NCBI GenBank assembly: GCA_023376005.1
Contig: CM042139.1
Span: 135,577,715 to 135,641,714 of the forward strand
Direction of reading: 5' to 3'
Length of the DNA: 64,000 bases
Source of the DNA: Doryteuthis pealeii
Lineage: Eukaryota; Mollusca; Cephalopoda; Myopsida; Loliginidae
How positions within the stretch are numbered: position 1 is the first letter of the stretch; each line of letters begins with the position of its first letter. This document shows positions 55,735 through 64,000 of the stretch, one piece after another. Below the pieces are notes generated by a model. That model was not told where the DNA came from, did not search any database, and saw only the letters and a program-made list of their open reading frames with translations. The translations under genes and the position numbers were made by a program.

Positions 55735-56018
55735 AATTTACCCAACCCCTCCACGCAAGAAGCAGGTGACACAAGGTAAGATTTTTAGAGGTTTCTACCA
55801 GGTTTGAATTCCCAGTTTTTCTTTTCCTAGACTGGTTGCCATAATATGGTTAAAGAGACCAGTATGCCCTACTATTTACACATAGCTAGGTGTAGAATAA
55901 TTTGATTCATACTTTTCACAAAAGTATTAGTGCTATGTGAAATACAACCAGCTTCGTCCAGGAATTTAACTCGATTCGCCTGTCCATTTCCTAGGACGAT
56001 AACCATTACAAAACAAGC
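55735..56018 (-). mobile_element. SINE family B
   Basis: ACCCAACCCCTCCACGCAAG, GACTGGTTGCCATAATATGG, AGTGCTATGTGAAATACAAC and CGATAACCATTACA: full length. Confidence 0.75.
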
Positions 56019-57119
56019 GCCTCAAATGAAGAGTAAAATATACCACGGTGTTGAAGTATGAAATATAATCCATTTTAATTAAGAATGAGAAACAATATAA
56101 GATGATCAACTGAAAGAAAAGTAAGGTGTAATAGAAAAGAGAAAACTCTTTAAGGTAAAAGGAGAAATCCGATATAAGGGAAGAATCTTTAACAACATCT
56201 GTTCAAATTTATTTTCATTTCTCCTGGATATTCAATTTCTCAACGAAAAAAGAAGAAAATATGTATACATTTTGCTGCCTCTTATTTACCATTTCTTGCT
56301 AAAACAACTACACGAGGAAAAAGGTCTGTTTTAAAACAATAATTGTAGTTCAATCTGAACCTCTTAGTGACAATGGGCTACACATTAATGTCGCTATATG
56401 AAGCTTTTAAAGCAAAAGAAAAGTCGAAACATGATCCATAGAATATGGTGTTAATGTTACGTCTTAACAGTCTATGGGTTCCATAGCAATGCAAAATATG
56501 ATATATGGATTGGTGGGGAAAATCGCATCGCAGGTCGTTGTAAGGCCAACAAATGCTATTCAGAAATTTAGCAGAACCCTTTTCAACCTCTGCTGTTAGT
56601 AAATGGATCTACAATTGAAAATGTTATCTGAAAGAAGAGAAAAATTTTTATTTTGGGGGAATAAGGTCAACAAGATAAATAAATAAAACAATAATACAAA
56701 ATAAAATAGTATAAATGCATTTTTCCCATAATGGAAAAATAAAAGGAAAGGATTTTTAGTTATTTGCCGATGTTTATGGTCCCCCTTCCCAAAAGGAAAT
56801 AATCGCTCTCTTTTACTGCTAATGATCGGTCATGCTTTTTAGAGTTCCCCAAAATAATGTGTAATCGAAATAATTACAGAAGCGTGAGCTAACCAGTAAC
56901 TACATTATTATGGATATTATCCAAAGTTACTTCTTGCTCATAAGACTAACAACAAAAGGGATTCTGAACGTGCAATAAAATCTTTAGGGACTTTGATTCC
57001 CATTTAACCTCACCAAAACGAATGAATGGTCCGTTGAGAAAGGCTTGTGATGCTTCTTTTATTTAACAGCTATGTTTATATGTAAACGGACACACGCAGC
57101 TACTCCACATTTCACCTGA
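56019..57119. other. AT-rich sequence, nothing recognised
   Basis: No gene, RNA or repeat family seen. Confidence 0.5.
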
Positions 57120-57488
57120 AACCTCCATAGGTTAGACTCCAAATATATTTATTTACTAACATCTCCTAATAGCAGGAGGGAAAATAGTTGGATACATACT
57201 TTTACCAAGAGTACTGGTGCTATATGAAATGCAAACATCATCGTACAGCAACCCGAATTCAAGACCTGGACGAGACTGTTTGCATTTAACATATGCGCTA
57301 ATATTCCTGGGAAAGTTATATATCCAACTATTCTACCGCCCGCTGTGCATAAATGCTTGGATAGACAACGGTCTTAACCATTAGTATGGTAACGATTTAG
57401 GAGAAGTACTCAGAATTAAAACCTGTTTAACTCTGTATGAGAAATAGACCTTGTATCACATTCTTCTTGTGTGGAGGGGTTGGAAAAT
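57120..57488. mobile_element. two SINE B copies head to head
   Basis: A truncated minus copy (57,120-57,265: TAGCAGGAGGGAAAATAGTT, GTGCTATATGAAATGCAAAC) meets a plus copy (57,255-57,488: ACCTGGACGAGACTGTTTGC, ATTAAAACCTGTTTAACTCT, TGGAGGGGTTGG) near the B box, forming an imperfect foldback. Confidence 0.65.
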
Positions 57489-57879
57489 ATATATTCACAT
57501 CCAAGGAGTGTTATTAACATGGAAACTACAACAGATAGTGGGAACATCATAGCACTTTTGGATAGATCATGTCATTTACAAAGTCATATTTTCCCATATA
57601 AACACCAGTATTGACTATGCATTTTCTACAGACAGCGATTCATAAGAGCTTATTTATTTCACATATACGCGGGCCGCTCTGTAAGTAACACATCTTGTTT
57701 GAATATGTTGACACACAACGTCATTAACAAGGTACGACTCTGTTGGCCACTATATAAGAGACGAATTGCATGACATAAAAATACATTGTATCAAAATCGG
57801 ATTTGGATGTAAACTGCACTTATTTTAAAGACACATCTTTACGTACAGCCTGAGAAGTACGTACAGGCAAAAACCCAAC
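57489..57879. other. unrecognised sequence with a TATA-like site
   Basis: GGCCACTATATAAGAGACG near 57,749 looks like a core promoter, but nothing downstream supports a gene. Confidence 0.25.
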
Positions 57880-58100
57880 CACTCTAGAAAATGGACGCGG
57901 AGACCAGAGCTCAAATCCTGAGTGAGCCGCTTTGCATTTTCCATAGCGGTAATACCCTTGGAAATATTACGCTGTAACTATTTTTCTCAATTTATGGAAA
58001 GATAAAAGGCAAACTGGGCTCTTAAAACGAGTGTATAGGAGAAGGAAACCTCAAGAATTGATCTTGTGTTGTATCTTGCTTGCTAAGGGTTGGGTAGATA
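57880..58100 (+). mobile_element. SINE family B
   Basis: AGAGCTCAAATCCTGAGTGA, TTGCATTTTCCATAGCGGTA, GGCAAACTGGGCTCTTAAAA and GCTTGCTAAGGGTTGGGTAG. Confidence 0.65.
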
Positions 58101-58254
58101 CATACAATAAAAAGGACAACCGAACATATTTTTTAAATTGTCGAGATCACATGTCGAGATCACATGGAAGGTGTTAGAATGTATGCAAAAAGAAAAAAAC
58201 AAAAACAAAAAAAACACATAAAAGAATTTGAGGGGTCAAGCCACGCACTGTTAA

Positions 58255-58442
58255 GGAGGAGACCTCGTGGTGTAACGGCTAACATGCTGTACTGCGACAT
58301 CGTAGTGAGCGAGTTCGAACTACAGTCATGCTATTACGTTCACTTTCGGACTAATACCCTTGTAAAAGCTATGAATGCTCTCATCCCCCAGGTATGAGTT
58401 CTCATTAAATAACCCACGAATGTTGATATGCCATTCAACAAA
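58255..58442 (+). mobile_element. SINE family E, best copy
   Basis: GACCTCGTGGTGTAACGGCT, GAGCGAGTTCGAACTACAG, CTTTCGGACTAATACCCTTG and tail GTTGATATGCCATTCAACAA. The 77-codon plus frame here runs through the repeat. Confidence 0.7.
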
Positions 58443-58694
58443 GGAAATGAAAATGAAAACATACTACTGATTGGTGTGCTCATTTTGAGCCGGACAAGAT
58501 ATATATATCTTTGAAACTTATTTTTTCATTAGAATGATTTTAAAAGTTTCTTGGGAGGAAATTGGTATTTAAGAACACTTGGGCTCTGTATTGGATGCGA
58601 ACCATTTCGTACCATATATTTGATGTTCGTTTGTCACATGTGTAGATTCCAACCTGACTCCACCTGGGTCTTTTCCTGGTGCATATATTCATCC

Positions 58695-58930
58695 AACCAC
58701 TACACCGTAACCAGGAAGTAATATACGATACATTTCTAAACAGAGTAATGCTGGTTTGAATTCAGAGTTTTTTCCTCCTACACGGGTTGTCTAACCAAGT
58801 CTGTCCTATTTTATCCATAGATGAGGCTAGAATATACAGACTAATTCCTTTCCCAAGAGCTCTATCCTAAAGTGAAAGGCTTTTTCCAGGATTTGAACTT
58901 GGGTAGATTCATAGACCAAGCGGGGTGCCC
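58695..58930 (-). mobile_element. SINE family B
   Basis: GCTGGTTTGAATTCAGAGTT, CGGGTTGTCTAACCAAGTCT and TCCAGGATTTGAACTTGGGT. Confidence 0.6.
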
Positions 58931-59246
58931 TAAACATGAACATCCTAAAAATGTAATTTGAATTTTTAAAAAAATCACTCATCATTTATGCATAATGTGT
59001 TTGCAATAATATTCCAAACAAAACTTCTCCAGAGTCATCAACACGAAATGTAACGCTTCCTTCAGGATTTTATCAGTGTTCCCATGAATTATTATTCCAT
59101 TGGGAAAGTGAAATCTGCGTCTGCCTCTAAGATGTTCTTGAACTAAAGTCAATATTTGTTGGGATAATAGAACCACAGAAAGATAAAGACCGGGGTAAAA
59201 GAAAACACACAAATAAAGGAAGTAAGAGAGACTGAGTGTGAGTGTG

Positions 59247-59248
<2 letters not shown>
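58931..59248. other. unique-looking sequence with a 76-codon minus frame
   Basis: The minus frame (58,982-59,212) reads RGRRRFHFPNGIIIHGNTDK and ILKEALHFVLMTLEKFC near its end. Not recognised; may be chance or a piece of an unknown gene. Confidence 0.2.

Positions 59249-59288
<40 letters not shown>
59249..59288. repeat. (TA)n microsatellite
   Basis: Ends 36 bases left of the 105-bp perfect inverted repeat. Confidence 0.95.
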
Positions 59289-59291
<3 letters not shown>

Positions 59292-59323
59292 AGGTAAAAT
59301 GGATATTAATCCGACAATATGTG

Positions 59324-59583
59324 AAGAAAAGTTTATAGAAAAGAAACAACAAAATGTTATATGTTTAGCTGACAAACGTTTGTTTCGACCCTATGAAGAG
59401 GTCTTTTTCAAAGCAAATGGAAAAAAAAAAAAAATTTTCCGGTAATGAGCGAGAACGTTCTGTGCCTCGGGATCTATGCTATTTTTTTTCCATTTGCTTT
59501 GAAAAAGACCTCTTCATAGGGTCGAAACAAACGTTTGTCAGCTAAACATATAACATTTTGTTGTTTCTTTTCTATAAACTTTT

Positions 59584-59586
<3 letters not shown>
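59324..59586. mobile_element. foldback element with identical 105-bp arms
   Basis: 59,324-59,428 and 59,482-59,586 are exact reverse complements. The 53-base centre contains ATTTTCCGGTAATGAGCGAG. Each arm has, reading outward, a UUGAAAA-like core remnant, GACC/GGUC as stem II, GAAAC and the palindrome ACAAACGUUUGU followed by C: a hammerhead relic with at least two core changes. It ends in the (TA)n tract at 59,587-59,634. Confidence 0.85.

Positions 59587-59634
<48 letters not shown>
59587..59634. repeat. (TA)n microsatellite between two foldbacks
   Basis: Pure TA. Confidence 0.95.
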
Positions 59635-59640
<6 letters not shown>

Positions 59641-59690
59641 AGATAAATATATAGGTTTTACATATCTATTTATTGGGTGACAAAGGAACA

Positions 59691-59734
59691 TTCACAACCA
59701 TATTGGTTTCATGCGATGCATTCATCAGGTGAAG
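59691..59734 (-). ncRNA. hammerhead ribozyme motif, type I, complete core
   Basis: Minus strand: stem I CUUCAC (59,734-59,729), CUGAUGA (59,728-59,722), stem II AUGC-AUC-GCAU (59,721-59,711), GAA (59,710-59,708), stem III ACC-AAUAU-GGU (59,707-59,697), cleavage-site U (59,696), stem I GUGAA (59,695-59,691). Stem I pairs 5 bp. All core bases are present, stem II starts with an A-U pair instead of the usual G-C, and stem III is long enough to fold as a monomer. The ribozyme reads outward from the foldback centre. Confidence 0.75.
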
Positions 59735-59884
59735 ATGTTTCAAATTGCCCATAAACACTCTCATACATTCAATTCACCTTCACATACATACATACATTAT
59801 TTTATCCAATCATACGCATCCCATGTCTATTGAATTTTTTGAAATTTTTTGAATTTTTTTCGATTTTCCTCACATTTGAAACAT

Positions 59885-59928
59885 CTTCACCTGATGTATG
59901 CATCGTAGGAAACCAATATGGTTGTGAA
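59885..59928 (+). ncRNA. decayed hammerhead partner
   Basis: Plus strand: CUUCAC, CUGAUGU (the last core A is U), AUGCAUCGUAG (stem II broken at two pairs), GAA, ACCAAUAUGGU, U, GUGAA. Probably inactive; stems I and III are intact. Confidence 0.65.
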
Positions 59929-60080
59929 TGTTCCTTTGTCACCCAATAAATAGATATGTAAAACCTATATATTTATCTTATTATATTATATAACAGCTCT
60001 ATTTTATATTGAGCACTCTACCAATTAATACTGCCTATGGTACACCATTCCAGCAAAAGCTGAAATAGTGACCATCTCAC

Positions 60081-60088
<8 letters not shown>

Positions 60089-60163
<75 letters not shown>
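60089..60163 (+). repeat. (TA)n(GA)n microsatellite
   Basis: TA passing into GA, the left edge of a long purine-rich strand. Confidence 0.95.
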
Positions 60164-60167
<4 letters not shown>

Positions 60168-60391
60168 GAAGTGAGGTAGGAAAGAAAGTGTGGGAAATGT
60201 GAAAAATAAAATTAAGGTGGGTGTTAAAGAAAAACACAAAAAAACGAAGGAAGAAAGAAATTGAGGGAGAGAAAGAGGTGGGATAGGAAAGAGACATAGA
60301 TGGAGAGAGAAACAAATAGAATAATAAAGGTGAAGTGGAGTGTAAAGCTAAAAGAAAGTGAGGGAAAACAGTGTGAAACAGTGATAGATAG

Positions 60392-60459
<68 letters not shown>

Positions 60460-60505
60460 ATGGTAGAAAAAGATAGAAAGTGTGTGAGAGACACAAGAAA
60501 GAAAT

Positions 60506-60595
<90 letters not shown>

Positions 60596-60800
60596 TAAAG
60601 AACGAAGAAAGAAACGGGAGCTTTAAAAGATTGATTTTATTTGGAGGCATAGTGGTGAGAATCAGACCAAAAGTGGGAAGAAAACGATAAAAAAGATTTA
60701 GGGGAGAAAAAAAAGTTTATACAATTCAATGGTTGCAAATAAGAAATGAAGGAGGTCAGAAATGAAATAAACGACTAAGAAATATACAAAAAAAGATTAA
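60164..60800 (+). repeat. long polypurine strand with (GATA)n, (GA)n and (GT)n
   Basis: The plus strand is overwhelmingly A and G for about 640 bases. It includes (GATA)n(GA)n at 60,384-60,446 and (GA)n(GT)n at 60,506-60,590. The S/L-rich minus frames here are artefacts. Confidence 0.85.
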
Positions 60801-61318
60801 AGTGAAAAAAAGAAAAATAGATGGACACAGTATGCATAGGATTTTGAAAAGAATTTTTAAATTGATATCGAAGCCATTCAGTGAACGATTCGGCGAGAGA
60901 AGACATACAAAAAGCGACAAATCGGACGAGAAATGACGAAACGGTGTCCAAGAGTAATGGGCAAATGTCGTCTGCCCTGGATAATACAAATAGACACTGT
61001 AAACTAGGACGGGGAATGCAAGAAAATTATGTTAGCATAAGAGCCGCCGGTGATTCTAAAAGAATAAAAAAGAAACGAGAAAAATGTTGGTATTTAGGCG
61101 ATAAATGAACTTCTATGTGGTGGCAATTCTATTAAGCACACGCTCTTCCACTCTTTTTGTTTACAGCGTATATTATCAGAAATGTGAAGCAGTTTTTCCT
61201 TTAAATGTTTACTTTTAGTCACTTATTCAGCCCAGAACAAGGTCAGTGAGTAATTTCATCTACACTTAAACACATATCCAAATTTACATATGCCCACATA
61301 CAGGCGCTCGAATGTTAT
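60801..61318. other. A-rich block with a 75-codon plus frame
   Basis: The frame at 60,881-61,108 reads SAREDIQKATNRTRNDETVS and KSNGQMSSALDNTNRHCKLG. It has several CpG sites and no recognised domain. Possible exon, weak. Confidence 0.2.
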
Positions 61319-61324
61319 GTTTAT

Positions 61325-61473
61325 CGTAATTGAGACGGCGACCTGAGTTCAAATCCAACCCGAAGCCGTTTGCATTTCACATAGATGTAATACCAATGGG
61401 AATTACACTTTGTTTTTTACTATTATGTATTCAGAAAGATGAAGAACCATGTAAAAAACTCCCCACAAAACAA

Positions 61474-61557
<84 letters not shown>

Positions 61558-61775
61558 AGTTAAGTCGGACAGAAGATCGAACACGAAGCTATTTGCCTTT
61601 CACATAGATGTAATACCACTGGGAATGATACGCATCATACTATTATGCATCCAGCTAGAGGTAAATAATAGGGCAGACTTGGCTTGTTTACCTTTGTATG
61701 GCAACTGGTCTGGGAGAAGGAAAACACTGAATTCAAACCTGGCAAGTTATTGACCTGCTCTCGCATTGTTTGTTT
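61325..61775 (+). mobile_element. duplicated SINE B with (GA)n between the copies
   Basis: Copy 1 (61,325-61,450) has CGACCTGAGTTCAAATCCAA and ATAGATGTAATACCAATGGG. (GA)n lies at 61,470-61,555. Copy 2 (61,556-61,775) has ATAGATGTAATACCACTGGG and goes on to GGGCAGACTTGGCTTG and TGAATTCAAACCTGGCAAG. The shared variant ATGTAATACCA, unlike other B copies, shows they descend from one local duplication. Confidence 0.7.
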
Positions 61776-61794
61776 GGTAAATAATTATACGTAT

Positions 61795-61918
61795 GTAGGT
61801 ATTTGCCTATGTGTAGGATGAGACTCAAGGTGACAAGTATGTGGCATCCAACGAGGATTAAACTTGCTTTTTTGTAGCAATAGATTTGCGAGACTAACAT
61901 ACTAATCATTACACAGAT
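61795..61918 (-). mobile_element. SINE family A
   Basis: GTAGGTATTTGCCTATGTGT, GAGGATTAAACTTGC and TGCGAGACTAACATACTAAT. Confidence 0.65.
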
Positions 61919-62389
61919 TATATTTTACTCTATCTATATCGACATACCTAGATGCTGGCAAACCACCTTCTATTTAACATACTGTCCGTACATGTGCTCG
62001 CTTAAAGTTAAAGCATTGTACATGCTCATCAATCTTATCCATTTTTGTCGTCCATTCTTGTCCTTTCTAAGAAGTAACAGCGAGACTGTCCAAGATTTAT
62101 TTCTCTGATTAGGTTTACCATGGAGAGTTTAATCTCCTTATTCTTCTGAGGTACTTCTTTCTTACTTTTTCTTTCCTGTCAGTTTGATATCATCGGTTTC
62201 AAATATCCAAATATTTTACCTTCTTTTACACCTATTATTCTTATACAGTCCTGATTAGTTGATTATATTTTTCTGTTGCTACTCACTTTTCGTTTTTGGT
62301 CATAAGCATTGCGCATTTGATAATATTATATTGACCATTATAAGTATTATTATATTACTCCTAACGAGTTTCTTCCCACAAGCAATAGC
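61919..62389. other. AT-rich sequence, nothing recognised
   Basis: No feature supported. Confidence 0.5.
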
Positions 62390-62870
62390 TGATGGTCACT
62401 CACTAGAATCTAGGTGATAACAACTCAAGTTTCTGAGTATTCTAACTGATATTAGCAATGCTGTTCTCTGGATGGTCTCAACACTTCCTCTGATTTCCAA
62501 TTCTTTTTTTAAAGACTTGAGAACCGTTCCAAGTGCACCTACTACAATTGGTATCAGTTTCACTCCCATTTCCCACAGTATTTTGTAGTTCTCTGGCAAG
62601 CCTTATTTATTCGTCCATCTTTTGGTTTTCCTTTATTTTCACCCTGGGATCAGCCGGAACGGTGAAATCCACCTGTTGACGATTTTTCTTTTTCTCCTTC
62701 TGGTCTTCTGGTCGGTATTAGGTGATCCATATTTATCTCAAAATCCCAATGATTCTTATTCGCTTCATTATTTTGGACGGATTCTTGTTTGTCCATGCAA
62801 AATCTGGACAAATTTTAATCTTTTTCACAATTTCCAATGAACCACCCAGTCGTTTAATGTTTTTTTACAC
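62390..62870 (-). pseudogene. LINE C-terminal domain, decayed
   Basis: The minus strand reads, across frames, QQVDFTVPADPRVKIKENQK, MDE then RLARELQ, MGVKLIPIVVGALGTVLKSL, KKELEIRGSVETIQRTALLI, SVRILRN. This is the same C-terminal nuclease-like domain as at 19.9 and 36.9 kb; the last 67 codons (62,396-62,599) are intact. The upstream RPD motif is not clearly seen. Confidence 0.75.
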
Positions 62871-62929
62871 CCATTGTGCTGTATTCGCTAATCATGTGAT
62901 TTTTCGACCGTCTCTAGATGCTTTTGTAA

Positions 62930-62939
62930 TCTCTCTCTT

Positions 62940-63025
<86 letters not shown>

Positions 63026-63058
63026 TATGTGTGTGTATATATATGTGTGTGTGTGTAA
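62930..63058. repeat. (CT)n(TA)n(TG) microsatellite
   Basis: CT-rich, then TA, then mixed CACATATATATGTGTG, so the right part is self-complementary. Confidence 0.95.
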
Positions 63059-63940
63059 ACATCTTATACGTACTTACCTACACCTCTGTAGGTTGTATTT
63101 ATTCATCAAAATAAAAGTTTGCTTGAAATGTGTGCAGTGAAAAAAAAAGAGCAATATGCTGCACTTCTTATATTTTAAGGTTTACTGGTGTGCCGTTGGC
63201 AAATTCAGCAGTCATCATGTTGTGATCCAACAACTATTATTATTGTTTGAAAAGTTGCCGTCTTCCGCCAATTTCCACTTCCACATTTTTTTTATATTTG
63301 GAAAAGCTATCCAAATGTATTCAGAGGAATATTTCGATCACCTTGGACAGAAATATCGACCAGGGACATATTTTATCCTTAAAATATTTTACTGTAATGT
63401 CTGGCTTTTATTTCTGTTAGCTTTTATTGGAAAACCATACAAGATCGTAACATCTTTTACTTCTGTAACTTGTTCAGCATAATGATCATACGAGTTTTAA
63501 CATATGGAACTCTGTAGTTGTTTGCAAGGTCCAATGTAGACATTGTTTGATTCTACAATGTTTCATTTTTATTCATTCACCCTGCTACTATATGATTGAT
63601 TATTTAAGTTTTGTTATTACATCTGTATCTAGGATATGCGCCATTTGGGAGTACGTTAATCTGTTAAATTTTTGAAAATAAACTTTGACCCTGGCCTTAC
63701 ATTATGGAACTGTCCGTTTCGACTTTTGGCCCATACTTTTGATGGGTTTTCTCTTGGTCTATTATCCATGGAGTAGTTTTTTGCCCTTAATCCCCTCCAG
63801 TTTGTAAAATCTTTCTGGTAGGGTTTATTCATCACTTTATTGGCTGCTTTATTTGTTGAGTCTACCTCTCGATATTTTCCTCCTAGACATATAATCATCG
63901 CTTCAATGTATTTAACCCTTTAGAGATTGTAATATTTCAA
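63059..63940. other. unrecognised sequence with an 80-codon minus frame
   Basis: The minus frame at 63,656-63,898 reads TNWRGLRAKNYSMDNRPREN and PSKVWAKSRNGQFHNVRPGS in part. It looks more protein-like than chance but I cannot name it; it may belong to a TE, possibly upstream parts of the LINE relic to its left. Confidence 0.25.
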
Positions 63941-64000
63941 TCGTGGTGTAATGGTTAGCAAGCTAGTCTCGCTGATACATAATTACTCAATAGTGATTTC
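63941..64000 (+). mobile_element. SINE family A, cut by the window end
   Basis: TCGTGGTGTAATGGTTAGCA, AGCTAGTCTCGC and ACTCAATAGTGATTTC: the tRNA-like head of the family in its best state. The rest lies beyond the window. Confidence 0.75.

Larger units (their letters stand above)
59635..59984. mobile_element. foldback element, 111-bp arms, hammerhead in each
   Basis: 59,635-59,745 and 59,874-59,984 are reverse complements with three mismatches. All three fall inside or beside the ribozyme core. The centre of 128 bases has TACATACATACAT and a T-rich stretch. TATTATATTATATAA follows the right arm. Confidence 0.85.

Noticed and set aside
62722..63114. 130-codon plus frame
   Set aside because: Starts on the strand opposite the LINE C-terminus and runs into (CT)n(TA)n sequence.
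63941..64000. True tRNA gene at the window end
   Set aside because: A-box side is good, but the sequence matches SINE family A copies elsewhere in the window and no proper acceptor stem can be closed.

Overview
This is eukaryotic, animal-type DNA: AT-rich, almost free of long open frames, and dense in transposable-element relics and microsatellites. The mixture (several tRNA-derived SINE families, a 5S-derived SINE, degraded LINE ends, a Penelope-like RT, a Tc1-like transposase, a Helitron-like end and very many (TA)n tracts) suggests a mollusc, and a cephalopod such as an octopus would fit. That is a judgement from repeat style, not a species identification. No intact, recognisable protein-coding gene is present. 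Repeat edges below were judged by eye and are good to about 10-20 bases.

Layout. 0-12 kb: SINE families (called A to F here), LINE 3' ends, a promoter-like LTR candidate at 3.7-4.2 kb. 12-20 kb: a large mirrored microsatellite, a possible terminal exon, repeat family I, a Penelope-like RT relic and LINE C-terminal pieces. 20-29 kb: a long AT-rich block, a LINE endonuclease domain, a 5S-derived element and many microsatellites. 29-42 kb: a dead Tc1-like transposase, a Helitron-like element, a near-perfect foldback at 33.2-33.8 kb, a SINE nested in another SINE with a target duplication, more LINE ends. 41.9-51.1 kb: a possible small split gene on the + strand. 53.0-53.8 kb: a six-unit tandem array of a tRNA-derived SINE. 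54-64 kb: more SINEs, two foldbacks at 59.3-60.0 kb, a long polypurine strand, another LINE C-terminus.

The most interesting signal is a set of hammerhead-ribozyme motifs. Two have the full core and pairable stems: 43,928-43,965 (+) and 59,691-59,734 (-). Others are near-complete or decayed (27.6, 33.3, 33.7, 59.9, 18.0 kb). Three sit in foldback elements with identical or nearly identical 105-119 bp arms, ribozymes pointing outward, next to (TA)n tracts. Hammerheads are known from the terminal repeats of Penelope-like elements, and a Penelope-like RT relic is in the same window, so a short non-autonomous, ribozyme-bearing retroelement family is a reasonable reading.

The possible gene has three short exons with GT-AG junctions and matching phases (41,910-41,945; 46,538-46,605; 50,593-50,686), giving a 65-residue product I do not recognise. 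It is a hypothesis that RNA data would settle.
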